From: Holosporales bacterium
GTDB taxonomy: Bacteria; Pseudomonadota; Alphaproteobacteria; RUG11792
Reading direction: 5' to 3'
Assembly: GCA_031262205.1 (NCBI GenBank)
Contig: JAISID010000016.1
Location: 1-13,496, forward strand
DNA length: 13,496 nt
In this document: positions 1-7,321 of the stretch, piece after piece
Layout of the letters: every line of letters begins with the position of its first letter
Position numbering within the stretch: the stretch's first letter is position 1
Position numbers and translations under genes: made by a program
Notes under the pieces: generated by a model
The model's database searches: none
What the model saw: the letters and a program-made list of their open reading frames with translations, nothing else
What the model was told of the DNA's origin: nothing

Positions 1-2
1 TC

Positions 3-2237
3 AGCTTATCCGTTATTTCGCAAACTTCTGCAAACCCAATACAGGTTTCAAGGGGAATACGAGCGAAATTTGACGAGCTTAAGAAGCAGATGCCGGAGGA
101 TATAAAGTTTAGCGTCGCTTACGATAGCACGACCTTCATAGAAAGATCGCTTGACGAAGTCTATCATACTATTTTTGAATCCGTGATATTGGTTGTTCTG
201 GTAGTCTTTGTATTCCTTAACTCGTTCAGAGCGGCGCTTATTCCGCTTATTACGGTGCCGATCTCGTTGATAGGAGCTTTATTCATTATGTTCCTGTGCG
301 GCTTTACGATAAACAGCATGACGCTTATGAGCATGGTTCTTGCAATAGGGCTTGTCGTCGACGACGCTATCGTTATATTGGAAAACGTTTACAAATACAT
401 TGAAAAAGGATTAAGCCCTGTGAAAGCGGCGATTGAAGGCACTAAGGAAGTTAGTTTCGCCGTCATTGCAATGACGCTAACTTTATGCGCAGTTTATGCC
501 CCCGTCGCGTTGGCTCAAGGAGAAACTGGGAAGTTTCTAAAAGAATTTTCAATAACGTTAGCGGGAGCCGTATTGCTTTCAGGATTCATAGCGTTGACTC
601 TTTCCCCGATGATGTGCTCGAGAACGTTGGTTGAAAAGGATAAACCAGTGTCGAAGAATAAGTACGCCGTTTTGTTTAAGGATATAGTTTCAAAATTAAA
701 CGCTCAGGATTTGATAAGGAAGACGGAGCGGAAATATTCTGCGTTGCTTAACAAGGCCTTAGATAATAGGAAGACTATAATAATAGCTACTTTGATATTT
801 TCGGCGTTTGGATATTTAGCATACTCGTTTATGCCTAAAGAGCAGAAACCATATCAAGATTTGGGTATGTTTGGATACGAAGGCCACGCCCCGCAAACTT
901 CCACTTTAGACTTTACTCAAAAGTATGTCGACGCGATAGATAGGGTTATAGCGGAATTTCCCGAAGTAGAGAACAGACATTATACCATCACAAACCCAAC
1001 GTTCGACGGAGTGGGAGTCATTAGAGATAAATGCGGTAAATCTACGGAAGAGGTAATGGAAAAAATAGCAAAGAAGTGCGAGGAGATTTCTGGAATCGAC
1101 GTTAGATTTAGCTCGGGAAGAGGAGGCGAAGACGACAGCTCGAAGACAGTTTTCTTCGTGGTGAGAGGAGATAAATCCCATAGAGAGTTAAGAGAAATCG
1201 CCAGCAACTTAGCGAACGAATTGTATGCAAGCGGCATTGTTCAATCCATAAGAACCTCCGCTAGAAGCGAAGCGGAAGATTATACGATAGAAGTTCTAAG
1301 AGACAAAGCCTCTATTTTAAATATTGATCCTCAGGTAATTTCCGACACGATTTCAGGTTTGATTCAAGGCAAGGTTGCAACGAAATTTAAGAAAGATAAC
1401 AAAATATACGATGTGAAAGTACAGGTTGAAGACGAATATAGAAGACTGCCGGATCAATTAACCGACATATATATAAAGACTCACGACGAGCGAGAGGAGT
1501 TCCTCGTTCCAATTGCGGAGTTGATTAACGTTCATGCGAGATCCGGACCTGTTTCAATCCATAGATATAATAGAACGAGGGCAAATATGATGATGCCGAT
1601 CTTAAATAGTTCGACGTCGCTAGGAGACGCTATCGAAATTATTAGAGACTTGGCTCGCAAAACATTGCCCGACGACGTGTTCATTGAATTTATAGGAGAG
1701 ACCAAGAGGTTCTTGACCGAATCTCACACAATGGCGATAATTTTTGCTCTGGCGTTAAGTTTCATTTATCTTGTCATGGCCGCTCAATTCGAGAGTTGGC
1801 TCGATCCATTTATTATCATGTTAACCGTTCCTTTAACTTTAGTCGGAGGCGTTATAACGTTAGCTTGTATAGGCAACACTATAAATATGTTCTCAAACAT
1901 AGGATTTTTAACGCTTATCGGGCTTATTACAAAACACGGGATTCTTATTGTCGATTTCGCAAACAAATTAGTTGAGAAAGGCAAGTCTCCAAAGCAAGCT
2001 ATAGAAGAAGCTGCGGCTATGAGGTTGCGGCCGATATTAATGACGACGTTCGCCATGGTGTTAGGTTCTCTGCCGCTTGCTTTCGCCAGAGGAGCCGGTT
2101 GCGAGATTCGTATTCCTTTAGGAGCGGTGATTGTGGGGGGAATGAGCGTGGGAACGTTCTTTACGATTTTTGTAATCCCAGTCGTATACACATACGCCGC
2201 AAGGTTTAGAAAAAAGAAAAAATTTATCGTAGAGTAA
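3..2237 (+). CDS. RND-family inner-membrane efflux transporter, 5'-truncated by the window
   Basis: This is a proton-driven export pump of the resistance-nodulation-division type, in the AcrB/MexB-like HAE1 group. It would sit in the inner membrane and work with a periplasmic adaptor and outer-membrane channel, neither of which is visible. The frame is open from nucleotide 3, with no stop before the internal Met at 90, so that Met is not the true start. About 744 residues are visible against a usual length of about 1,000-1,050, so roughly the first 300 are missing. The hydrophobic block with 'GLVVDDAIVILENV' (about nt 348-392) is the transmembrane helix 4 signature with the paired Asp of the proton relay. 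'LITKHGILIVDFANK' (about nt 1918-1965) is the helix 10 signature with its Lys. A periplasmic loop lies between the two membrane halves. The protein ends in a basic tail (RKKKKF). Substrate cannot be told. Confidence 0.93.
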   Translation, partial: SLSVISQTSANPIQVSRGIRAKFDELKKQMPEDIKFSVAYDSTTFIERSLDEVYHTIFESVILVVLVVFVFLNSFRAALIPLITVPISLIGALFIMFLCGFTINSMTLMSMVLAIGLVVDDAIVILENVYKYIEKGLSPVKAAIEGTKEVSFAVIAMTLTLCAVYAPVALAQGETGKFLKEFSITLAGAVLLSGFIALTLSPMMCSRTLVEKDKPVSKNKYAVLFKDIVSKLNAQDLIRKTERKYSALLNKALDNRKTIIIATLIFSAFGYLAYSFMPKEQKPYQDLGMFGYEGHAPQTSTLDFTQKYVDAIDRVIAEFPEVENRHYTITNPTFDGVGVIRDKCGKSTEEVMEKIAKKCEEISGIDVRFSSGRGGEDDSSKTVFFVVRGDKSHRELREIASNLANELYASGIVQSIRTSARSEAEDYTIEVLRDKASILNIDPQVISDTISGLIQGKVATKFKKDNKIYDVKVQVEDEYRRLPDQLTDIYIKTHDEREEFLVPIAELINVHARSGPVSIHRYNRTRANMMMPILNSSTSLGDAIEIIRDLARKTLPDDVFIEFIGETKRFLTESHTMAIIFALALSFIYLVMAAQFESWLDPFIIMLTVPLTLVGGVITLACIGNTINMFSNIGFLTLIGLITKHGILIVDFANKLVEKGKSPKQAIEEAAAMRLRPILMTTFAMVLGSLPLAFARGAGCEIRIPLGAVIVGGMSVGTFFTIFVIPVVYTYAARFRKKKKFIVE

Positions 2238-2246
2238 TTTTGCAAG

Positions 2247-2350
2247 AGAATCATCCTGCGACATATTGTTAAACGAACTAGGAGACTTACGTATTAACGG
2301 AGGGAATTTCTTCTGGGGAAAAGCGGTATCAAAACCCAGGGAAACTTCCT
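2247..2350 (+). repeat. Decayed copy of a dispersed sequence also found at 13060-13164
   Basis: Beginning about 10 nt after the efflux pump stop, this stretch aligns almost without gaps to 13060-13164. Shared blocks include AATCAT, CTGCG, TATTG, AGACTTACG, ATTAA, GGAGG and ATTTCTT. By eye, identity is roughly 70-75%. In one frame several differences are synonymous or conservative (Ile, Leu-Arg, Lys/Arg positions), which suggests a formerly coding fragment. A 1-nt difference and an in-frame TAA near 2287-2294 interrupt it here. What it encoded is not recognised. Confidence 0.55.
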
Positions 2351-2374
2351 TATAAAAAGAGAATATAGTTAGAA

Positions 2375-2397
2375 AGGTTCTTACTTTATAAGAACCT
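2375..2397. terminator. Possible bidirectional terminator between convergent genes
   Basis: A perfect 9-bp inverted repeat (AGGTTCTTA at 2375-2383 and TAAGAACCT at 2389-2397) encloses a 5-nt loop. It lies between the + strand efflux gene and the - strand HEAT-repeat gene, where a shared terminator is expected. The flanking T-tracts are weak on both strands (CTCTTT on the + side), so efficiency is uncertain. Confidence 0.5.
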
Positions 2398-2424
2398 CTC
2401 TTTATACAATAAGGATAGTATCCT

Positions 2425-3417
2425 TTAATCCGTTTCTATATCCCTAATAAGTCTGTCTATTGTAGAACTAATATTTTCGGGAAAAAGATCAGGCCTTTTG
2501 GCTCGTATTACTCTTAACGCCCCGTCTGCCTCTCTTCTTACGTCGGCATCTTGGTCTCGTTGTAGAAGAGGCGTTAGATCGTCTCTAAGCCCGGCGGTAG
2601 CAAACTCAGGATGTGCGTTTACAACACGTTCTAACGCATAGGCTGCGTTTCTTCTTACGCCGACATATTGGTCTTGTAGAAGAGGCGTTAGAGCGTTTCT
2701 AAGCCCGGCGGTAGCAAGATCATGCTTTGCTTCTACAACATATCCTAACGCCCAGGCTGCGTTTCTTCTTACGTCGGCAGCTTGGTCTCGTAGACGAAGA
2801 ACTAGATCGTCTCTAAGCTCGGCGGTAGCAAGATCACGATTTGCTATTACAATTTTTCCTAACGCCCAGGCTGCCTCTATTCTTACGTCGGCAGCTTGGT
2901 CTCGTAGACGAAGAACTAGATCGTCTCTAAGCCCGGCGGTAGCAAGATCATGATTTTTGTCTACAATTTTTCCTAACATCACGACAATTTTCTTCACCGC
3001 CTCGGTTGCGTTAAATCTTACGTGGCCATCTTTGTCTTGTAGAAGAGGCAATATATGATTTACGACCCACGGAGCATGCGCAGGATTTGCTCCTGCAATT
3101 TTTCCTAACATCACGACTGCGTTTTGTCTTACACTGGCCTCGATGCTTCCTAGACGAAACACTGGATATATCCTAGGTTCTATACGAAGAGCGCTAAACT
3201 TACGAAGATCATTAAAACCCTGGTTCGTACTCCTTTTTAAATTTCTCGTCCGAGGAAGTCCTTCTACCGTCTTGTCTCTTCCTACCTCTGACATTGGAAA
3301 AACTCTCGTTGGATAACTTTTCGTTAATGGTTCATTTCCTTCTTCTCCCGCTGCGGCTGCTAAGTTTGCTATAACAAATGCTAACGCTCCGGCTATTCCT
3401 ACCGTTATCTTGTTCAT
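2425..3417 (-). CDS. Secreted HEAT-repeat protein
   Basis: This 330-residue protein has a signal peptide (residues about 1-23: a Lys, then a hydrophobic run ending in Ala-Ala-Ala), so it is probably exported. Residues about 30-85 are a basic, Arg/Ser-rich linker. The rest is a tandem array of about seven alpha-helical HEAT/armadillo-type units built on 'LRDDLxxLLxDQxADVRRNAAWALGxVV'. The last four units are about 38 residues long and nearly identical in places. Such solenoids bind other proteins, but the partner is unknown. The ATG at 3417 is preceded by AAAGGA, 9-12 nt upstream. At the DNA level the 114-nt period is clear: starts near 2652, 2766 and 2880, with only two mismatches over about 77 nt between the last two. 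One unit carries one extra codon (QRDQ). Recent unit duplication is inferred. Function is not known. Confidence 0.85.
   Translation of the reverse strand: MNKITVGIAGALAFVIANLAAAAGEEGNEPLTKSYPTRVFPMSEVGRDKTVEGLPRTRNLKRSTNQGFNDLRKFSALRIEPRIYPVFRLGSIEASVRQNAVVMLGKIAGANPAHAPWVVNHILPLLQDKDGHVRFNATEAVKKIVVMLGKIVDKNHDLATAGLRDDLVLRLRDQAADVRIEAAWALGKIVIANRDLATAELRDDLVLRLRDQAADVRRNAAWALGYVVEAKHDLATAGLRNALTPLLQDQYVGVRRNAAYALERVVNAHPEFATAGLRDDLTPLLQRDQDADVRREADGALRVIRAKRPDLFPENISSTIDRLIRDIETD
2538..2956 (-). repeat. Tandem 114-nt coding repeats within the HEAT gene
   Basis: Four units begin near 2535, 2652, 2766 and 2880, each with the pattern TTCTTACGTCGGCA...CTTGGTCT (plus-strand reading). Units starting at 2766 and 2880 differ at only two positions over their first 77 nt. 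This closeness implies recent duplication or gene conversion and makes unit number a likely variable between strains. Confidence 0.85.
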
Positions 3418-3646
3418 ACTATATATCCTTTAATGCTAAACCTTCCTTATCGTATCATAATATTCTATGTATTTACATGTTTTTTTTTTTTTTGATTTTA
3501 ATTATACTCTGTATATACTATATTAGTCTTATTATTTATATATAACACTAACGTTTTATTAAGTAATTTCCTTTTATGTTTTAAGAAGAAATAAGAATCG
3601 TTCGTTCGACGTCTTAGTATAAGATATTTAACAGATGTTAAAGATA
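3418..3646. promoter_or_regulatory. HEAT-gene upstream region with a 14-T homopolymer
   Basis: This very AT-rich stretch lies upstream of the HEAT-repeat gene. A run of 14 T (3480-3493; A on the gene's strand) sits about 63 nt upstream of the start codon. TATGAT on the minus strand (3459-3454) could be a -10 hexamer, with the A-tract just upstream of it. No convincing -35 is visible. No gene is seen in this stretch. Confidence 0.3.
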
Positions 3647-3813
3647 CAAACCTTCCCCCCAATAATATTTATCTTTAGGAACGAGAGAAACGAGACCGAT
3701 TTATAAAGCGACTTGTCAAGGGCGTGAGAGCCGAGCAAAGCGAAGCGTCCCTTGACAAGCTGCGCTTTCAATAAATCGGTATAATCGAAGTGAGCCAAAA
3801 GAAAAATATTATA
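3647..3813. repeat. Family A nested palindromic repeat, copy 1
   Basis: The conserved lead-in CAAACCTTCCCCCC is followed by an outer inverted repeat (AATATTTATCTTTAGG near 3664 with CCAAAAGAAAAATATT at about 3795-3810). Inside is a long inner stem: 3695-3722 pairs with 3749-3780 with small bulges and shares TTGTCAAGGG/CCCTTGACAA at its tip. The loop (3723-3748) holds AGCGAAGCGT. The same architecture occurs at 7322-7477. No ORF or transposase lies inside, so it resembles a non-autonomous palindromic element. It lies downstream of lpxA and upstream of the HEAT gene. Confidence 0.85.
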
Positions 3814-3966
3814 GATATTTCAAAGTTATTCCTTAAAAAGAAAGCGAAGATTTTGACTAAACTTATAAAAGAAATAACAAAATCTATAAATATTAGGATT
3901 AAACAAGCCGTATTATGAAAGAATCCCTAAATTACAAAAGAAAGCAAATTAATTCTTTATATAAAT
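3814..3966. other. Intergenic stretch downstream of lpxA, nothing recognised
   Basis: This is AT-rich sequence between family A copy 1 and the 3' end of lpxA. I see no ORF, tRNA-like pattern or clear T-tract terminator. The nearby palindrome may itself act as the 3' structure of the lpxA transcript. Confidence 0.4.
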
Positions 3967-4806
3967 TTACCTTTTAGAAACGTTTTCATGTTGCCGAGCC
4001 GTACAGATTGGGTTTCTCGATGGGGATGCAATGAAGTTTACGATATCTAGAATGTTTTGATTATTTTTATATTTGTTTTGAACTATTTTAAGTTTTTCCG
4101 TTAATGAAATAGATTCGTTGGGGTTTTCGAATATATCGTCGTACGCTCTCTGCATTTCTTTTATTTGGTCTATAGAAAATCCGTGTCTTTTTAGGCCGAT
4201 TACGTTGAGTCCTTGAAGCGTAGTCGTCCTGTTGCTTATCGCTATCCCATATGGGATTATATCTCTGTCGACGCCTGTGCAGCCTCCAATCATCGCATGT
4301 TTCCCGATTCTTATAAATTGCTTAACGGCGGACATGCCGCCGACAATAGCCATATCCTCGACTACGACGTGTCCCGACAAATTGACTCCGTTTACTAAGA
4401 CGACGTTATTTCCGATTATGCAATCGTGCGCTATATGGCAATAAGCCATGACCAGGCAGTCGTCTCCTATTTTGGTTACCATTCCGCCGCCTTGCGTTCC
4501 TATGCTTGCCGTAACATATTCGCGTATGGTAGTGTTTTCTCCGATTTCCAATCTAGATTTTTCATTCTTATATTTTAGGTCTTGAGGTTTTTGACCAAGG
4601 GAAGCGAACGGGTACACAATTGAATTGTCGCCTATAGTAGTACGCTCTGTTATAACGACATGAGATTCCAGTTTAACGTTGTTTCCAATAACGACGTCTT
4701 TACCTATGCAGCAATAAGGGCCTACATACGCATAATCGCCTATTGCGGCTCCGTCTTCTACAATTGCGGTTTTATGAATTGTCGCAGTATCGCTTATTTT
4801 AGGCAT
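3967..4806 (-). CDS. lpxA: Acyl-ACP--UDP-N-acetylglucosamine O-acyltransferase
   Basis: LpxA performs the first step of lipid A synthesis: transfer of a 3-hydroxyacyl chain from ACP to UDP-GlcNAc in the cytosol. The 279-residue protein (E. coli 262) shows the hexapeptide repeats of a left-handed beta-helix from residue 5 to about 190, followed by a helical C-terminal domain. The signature 'MAYCHIAHDC' carries His124 and the catalytic base His127, and 'LSGHV' carries His146; these match E. coli His122, His125 and His144. The position matching E. coli His160 is Lys162 ('AVKQF', where 'AVHQF' is usual), which is odd. The gene starts at 4806, overlapping the fabZ stop by one base (TAATG), which implies translational coupling. 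The usual neighbours lpxD and lpxB are absent. Confidence 0.95.
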   Translation of the reverse strand: MPKISDTATIHKTAIVEDGAAIGDYAYVGPYCCIGKDVVIGNNVKLESHVVITERTTIGDNSIVYPFASLGQKPQDLKYKNEKSRLEIGENTTIREYVTASIGTQGGGMVTKIGDDCLVMAYCHIAHDCIIGNNVVLVNGVNLSGHVVVEDMAIVGGMSAVKQFIRIGKHAMIGGCTGVDRDIIPYGIAISNRTTTLQGLNVIGLKRHGFSIDQIKEMQRAYDDIFENPNESISLTEKLKIVQNKYKNNQNILDIVNFIASPSRNPICTARQHENVSKR

Positions 4807-5279
4807 TAGCTAAGTTCCGGAATCATCGCTCTAAATTCCGCCTCGTCTGTTAAAGTATCGCCGACAAACGTTTTGCCGCTAAATTTCCAAAATTTATTCC
4901 CGCGTCTTTGCTCTATCTCGATCATTATCCGCATAACGTCTCCTGGAACCACAGGTTTTTTAAACTTAGCATTCTCTATCGACGTGAAGTATACGAAATC
5001 GGAACCGCCAGGTTTGCCGACTTTCTCGCTAATGAGAGTGGCAAAAGCCAAAACAGCGGCCGCCTGAGCCATGCCTTCTATAATCAAAACTCCCGGCATT
5101 ATAGGATAGTTTGGAAAGTGTCCTTGAAAGAACCATTCGTTATTTGAAACGTTCTTGAATGCGACGCATGATTTTCCAATGATTATATTTTCAACTCTAT
5201 CAATTAATAAAAACGGATATCTATGGGGTATTATTCCCTTAATATCTTCCGAATATAAAACGTTTGGTATCTCCGTCAT
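4806..5279 (-). CDS. fabZ: 3-hydroxyacyl-[ACP] dehydratase
   Basis: FabZ dehydrates 3-hydroxyacyl-ACP to trans-2-enoyl-ACP in type II fatty acid synthesis and competes with LpxA for the same substrate pool, so the pairing with lpxA is functional. The 157-residue protein is a single hot-dog fold of normal length. The active-site segment 'GHFPNYPIMPGVLIIEGMAQ' has catalytic His54 and Glu68. 'VYFTSIENAKFKKPVVPGD' is the other family signature, in a form typical of alphaproteobacteria. The ATG overlaps the secG stop by 4 nt (ATGA), and no strong Shine-Dalgarno is seen, so translation is probably coupled to secG. Confidence 0.96.
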   Translation of the reverse strand: MTEIPNVLYSEDIKGIIPHRYPFLLIDRVENIIIGKSCVAFKNVSNNEWFFQGHFPNYPIMPGVLIIEGMAQAAAVLAFATLISEKVGKPGGSDFVYFTSIENAKFKKPVVPGDVMRIMIEIEQRRGNKFWKFSGKTFVGDTLTDEAEFRAMIPELS

Positions 5280-5728
5280 TTCTGTTTACTACTAGACGAA
5301 GGCTGACCTTCCGCTGTTTTAGCAGGCTTTTCCCCCATCGTATTTTCCCCCGAACGACCTTGAGCGGGAGAGGATTCTTCCGCTGGGTTCGCTTTGTTTG
5401 AAACGGGTCTTTTAAGAGGGATACGAGTAGGGAAATTCTGCGAATTTTCATTATCGGCTACGTCGGCTTGCTCTTCAGGCTGTATGATAGTGTTCGAACT
5501 ATCGATGTTGGAAGAGGCGATTTTAGCCATAACGATGCAGTTTATTATAAATATAGAAGCTAGAACCCATGTCGTTTTTGTTAAAACGTTAGACGTTCCA
5601 CGAGCGTTAAACATTCCGCTGCTTCCGCTTGTCGCAAACAAAGAACTGCCTCCTTCGGTTTTTTGAATCAATACTATCAAAATAAGAAGTATCGTAACAA
5701 CGACGTGAAGCGCCAATAATATTCCCAT
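5276..5728 (-). CDS. secG: Preprotein translocase subunit SecG
   Basis: SecG is a small inner-membrane part of the SecYEG export channel. The sequence shows two membrane helices (about residues 2-21 and 50-70). The loop between them has the family pattern 'LIQKTEGGSSLFATSGSSGMF' followed by 'ARGTSNVLTKTTWVLA'. At 150 residues it is longer than typical (about 75-130) because of a low-complexity Ser/Pro/Lys-rich tail after residue 75. A good AAGGAG lies 7-12 nt upstream of the ATG at 5728. It follows infC by 18 nt and overlaps fabZ by 4 nt, so it is the second gene of a four-gene run. Confidence 0.93.
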   Translation of the reverse strand: MGILLALHVVVTILLILIVLIQKTEGGSSLFATSGSSGMFNARGTSNVLTKTTWVLASIFIINCIVMAKIASSNIDSSNTIIQPEEQADVADNENSQNFPTRIPLKRPVSNKANPAEESSPAQGRSGENTMGEKPAKTAEGQPSSSSKQK

Positions 5729-5746
5729 AATTTTCTCCTTTTTCCC

Positions 5747-6277
5747 TTATTTTTTCGTCAAGACGGTCATAAGAGTCGCCCCTTCTAGCTTCGAAGGGTT
5801 TTCTTCTTTAGCGAATTCCTGACAATAGTCCAGAATTTTTCGAACGATTTCCTGACCGGATTCTTTACGATTCATTTCTCTTCCGCGAAATCTGATCACC
5901 AACTTTACCTTATCTCCGCTTTCTATAAATTTCTTAATGGCTTTGCATTTAATTAACAAATCGTTTTCCCCAATGCAGGGGCGTATTTGAACCTCTTTCA
6001 AAGCGACTATTTTTTGTTTTTTTCTCGACTCGGCCTTTTTTCTCTGTTGCTCGTACTTATATTTCCCATAATCGAGGATTCTACAAACGGGAGGGGTCGC
6101 GTCCTCGGCAACCATAACCAAGTCTAATCCAGCCGCGTACGCCATGTCTAACGCTTCGCTGGTAGGGATTATTCCAACGGGTTCTCCGTCGGCTCCAATT
6201 AATCTAACTTCCGTCGAATTAATTTTTTTATTTATCTTCAACGAATCTTGTCTTTTGTTGGTAACGCTCTTTGCCAA
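5747..6277 (-). CDS. infC: Translation initiation factor IF-3
   Basis: IF-3 binds the 30S subunit, blocks premature 50S joining and checks start-codon pairing. The 176-residue protein has the N-terminal domain ('INSTEVRLIGADGEPVG...PPVCRILDYGKYKYEQQRK', residues about 19-80), a basic linker, and the C-terminal domain ('KEVQIRP', 'GDKVKLVIRFRGREM', 'KLEGATLMTVL'). The start is taken as TTG at 6277 with a weak AAGAG upstream. An in-frame TAG at 6307-6305 allows at most nine more codons, none of them ATG. Rare start codons are known for infC because IF-3 represses its own translation through them, so a TTG fits that logic, although ATT is the more usual choice. The usual partners rpmI and rplT are not downstream; secG is. 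Confidence 0.95.
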   Translation of the reverse strand: MAKSVTNKRQDSLKINKKINSTEVRLIGADGEPVGIIPTSEALDMAYAAGLDLVMVAEDATPPVCRILDYGKYKYEQQRKKAESRKKQKIVALKEVQIRPCIGENDLLIKCKAIKKFIESGDKVKLVIRFRGREMNRKESGQEIVRKILDYCQEFAKEENPSKLEGATLMTVLTKK

Positions 6278-6582
6278 ATAAAAACTCTTGGATTTGAGAA
6301 ACCGCTATCTTGAATTTTATAGTTTTTTAATAAACCTCTCAAGTTGTTTTTTATAATTCGCAGTTTCCTTCGTATAAATTTTGTATGAGTTTTGTAGTTT
6401 GAATTTGACGCGGATTTATAACGAATCGGCGTGGGAGAAAAAATAATTTGATCTTTCTGAAAACGGCGCGTTAACCTGATAGTATCCGTTTCGGATTACT
6501 TTCCCAAAATAATAGTTTAAGAACGCCGTTTTGCGCTTCTGTAATCCGATAAACTCATCGTCTATTTTTTAAGGAGAAAATT
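6278..6582. promoter_or_regulatory. Divergent upstream region of infC and the 136-residue gene
   Basis: About 305 nt separate the two divergent starts, so promoters for both must lie here. No clear -35/-10 pair was identified. The half near 6583 holds a two-level stem-loop (separate entry). Confidence 0.5.
6460..6532 (+). promoter_or_regulatory. Two-level stem-loop upstream of the 136-residue gene
   Basis: AAAACGGCG (6460-6468) pairs perfectly with CGCCGTTTT (6524-6532), enclosing a second hairpin made from AGTATCCG (6481-6488) and CGGATTACT (6492-6500) with one bulge. It lies 50 nt upstream of the start at 6583 and could be a structured 5' leader. It could equally be a protein-binding site. 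Whether it is transcribed cannot be seen. Confidence 0.35.
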
Positions 6583-6993
6583 ATGACAAACTTATCTATT
6601 TTAAAAATCGAGTCTAAAACTGGAACGTTGCTAATTTCTAGGAATGCTACGCAGGAAATATTTCCAGTAAACAAATGCGAAATTCGCCGAAACATCGATT
6701 GCGAACCGATTGTTAACGGCAGGCCGACAAAATTACGATGCGTCGTCGTAACAAAAGACCCACCGGATGCGTCTATTTTAAGGTTAAACGACTTGTTTAC
6801 TATTCATTCAATTGTAAAGTTTAGGATAAACGGTCTCCGCGATCCGCCTATTAATTACGTTAAAGATTCGCGAGAGGAGTACGAAGATCATGTGATTTTT
6901 CGCCCAATTTTAGAGGCGTTTTTAACAAATTTCAGTTGTAGAAACGATAACTCAAACTGCGCGAGCTGGAAGCTCGAATTTGAAGAAAAATAA
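6583..6993 (+). CDS. Hypothetical protein, 136 residues
   Basis: The gene is supported by a strong AAGGAG ending 6 nt before the ATG and by codon use like its neighbours. It lies alone between infC (divergent) and a large repeat-rich gap. I do not recognise the family. The protein has no signal peptide or membrane segment. It looks beta-rich in the first half ('LLISRNATQEIFPVNKCEI', 'PTKLRCVVVTKD') and has five cysteines, two of them near the end ('NFSCRNDNSNCASWKLEFEEK'). The closing 'SWKLEFEE' pattern after a polar turn loosely recalls phage tail-type beta proteins, but this is only an impression. Function is unknown. Confidence 0.7.
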   Translation: MTNLSILKIESKTGTLLISRNATQEIFPVNKCEIRRNIDCEPIVNGRPTKLRCVVVTKDPPDASILRLNDLFTIHSIVKFRINGLRDPPINYVKDSREEYEDHVIFRPILEAFLTNFSCRNDNSNCASWKLEFEEK

Positions 6994-7321
6994 AAACCGT
7001 CGTGTGCTAATAGCTTGATAGAGCTTTAACCGCGTCTCGGATTTGGGCAGCCTGAACAAATCAATGGGATAGGAGCCATCCAAAGATTTAAGGCTTTAAT
7101 AATGAGAAAATTTAGGAAAATGATTTACAAATATGTTGAGAATTATACCTTAACACGAAGTAGATAAATTAGAATCCGTATAAAAGGTATATCTTTAAAG
7201 TTTAAGGGCGTTAATCGGACCTAATAAAATCATCGGCCTACTAAGGAATAAGCGCTAATTTAGCACGCTCGCTTCTCCCAAGAATGCCGATGTTAACGAC
7301 GAGACACTAGACTATAATATG
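6994..7321. other. Intergenic stretch with a possible nested stem
   Basis: No convincing gene is seen here. CATCGGC (7231-7237) and GCCGATG (7286-7292) could close a stem around a smaller hairpin at 7251-7269 (AGCG-CTA...TAG-CA-CGCT). A 21-codon ORF at 7102-7167 has only a weak AAGG before it and is not called. No tRNA or known small RNA pattern was recognised. Confidence 0.3.

Noticed and set aside
4213..4444. Open frames antisense to lpxA, leuS, fabZ and the efflux gene
   Set aside because: They overlap strongly supported genes on the opposite strand and lack their own ribosome sites and family features.
7102..7167. Basic 21-codon ORF after AAGG
   Set aside because: It is short, has a weak ribosome site and no visible family.
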